Assembly: GCA_946886375.1 (NCBI GenBank) | Contig: CAMPIL010000219.1 | Coordinates: forward strand, 1 to 6,411 | From: an uncultured Phycisphaerales bacterium | Lineage (GTDB): Bacteria > Planctomycetota > Phycisphaerae > Phycisphaerales > SM1A02 | Length of the DNA stretch: 6,411 bases | Direction: 5' to 3' | In this document: positions 6,394 through 6,411 of the stretch, piece by piece | Numbering within the stretch: position 1 is the stretch's first letter | Layout of the letters: every line of letters begins with the position of its first letter | Notes under the pieces: generated by a model | Databases searched by the model: none | The model's input: the letters and a program-made list of their open reading frames with translations, nothing else | What the model was told of the DNA's origin: nothing | Translations under genes and position numbers: made by a program

Positions 6394-6411
6394 TTAGCGC
6401 ACCCGAAACTC

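Noticed and set aside
5374..6411. Metal-exporting (CusAB/CzcAB-type) rather than drug-type RND system
   Set aside because: The pump has HAE1 features and no methionine-rich metal relay was seen. The adaptor has no His/Met-rich metal-binding N- or C-terminal extension in the visible part.

Overview
The window looks like a fragment of a GC-rich (roughly 60% by eye), Gram-negative, diderm bacterium. The strongest argument for this is the AcrAB-type efflux gene pair, which works across an outer membrane. The proline-threonine-glutamine tail on the efflux adaptor and the RnfD-like protein with C-terminal Sel1 repeats make me think of Planctomycetota or Acidobacteriota-like lineages. That is only an impression: there is no rRNA or other phylogenetic marker here.

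Layout. (1) Bases 1-186 (+) are the last 61 codons of an ABC-transporter ATPase of the nitrate/sulfonate/taurine type. (2) Bases 190-2223 (+), starting 3 nt after that stop or slightly downstream, hold a large membrane protein. An RnfD/NqrB-superfamily multi-pass domain is followed by an extra membrane segment and then about five Sel1-like repeats with paired cysteines. (3) Bases 2237-5377 (-) are a complete RND/HAE1 inner-membrane efflux pump. (4) Bases 5374 to about 6393 (-) are its periplasmic adaptor (AcrA/MexA type), whose 5' end lies outside the window. The + and - blocks converge with only 13 bp between stop codons. There is no gene-free stretch of 300 bases or more, and I see no RNA gene, mobile element or CRISPR array.

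How the genes work together. The two minus-strand genes form a translationally coupled adaptor-pump operon (4-bp ATGA overlap). No TolC-type outer-membrane channel or regulator is in view. On the plus strand, the ATPase and the RnfD-like fusion are close enough to share a transcript, but a functional link between them is unproven.

The most unusual item is the RnfD-like/Sel1 fusion. It keeps the FNPS and TDPATS signature stretches of the RnfD/NqrB superfamily but has no visible S(T)GAT flavinylation motif, and it carries an Hcp-like cysteine-paired repeat domain that could sit outside the cytoplasm. A second oddity is at the right edge. The adaptor frame is recognisable to the last base of the window but is interrupted by an in-frame TAA, next to an 11-base G tract. 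This is either a sequence-end artefact or a broken or switchable gene.
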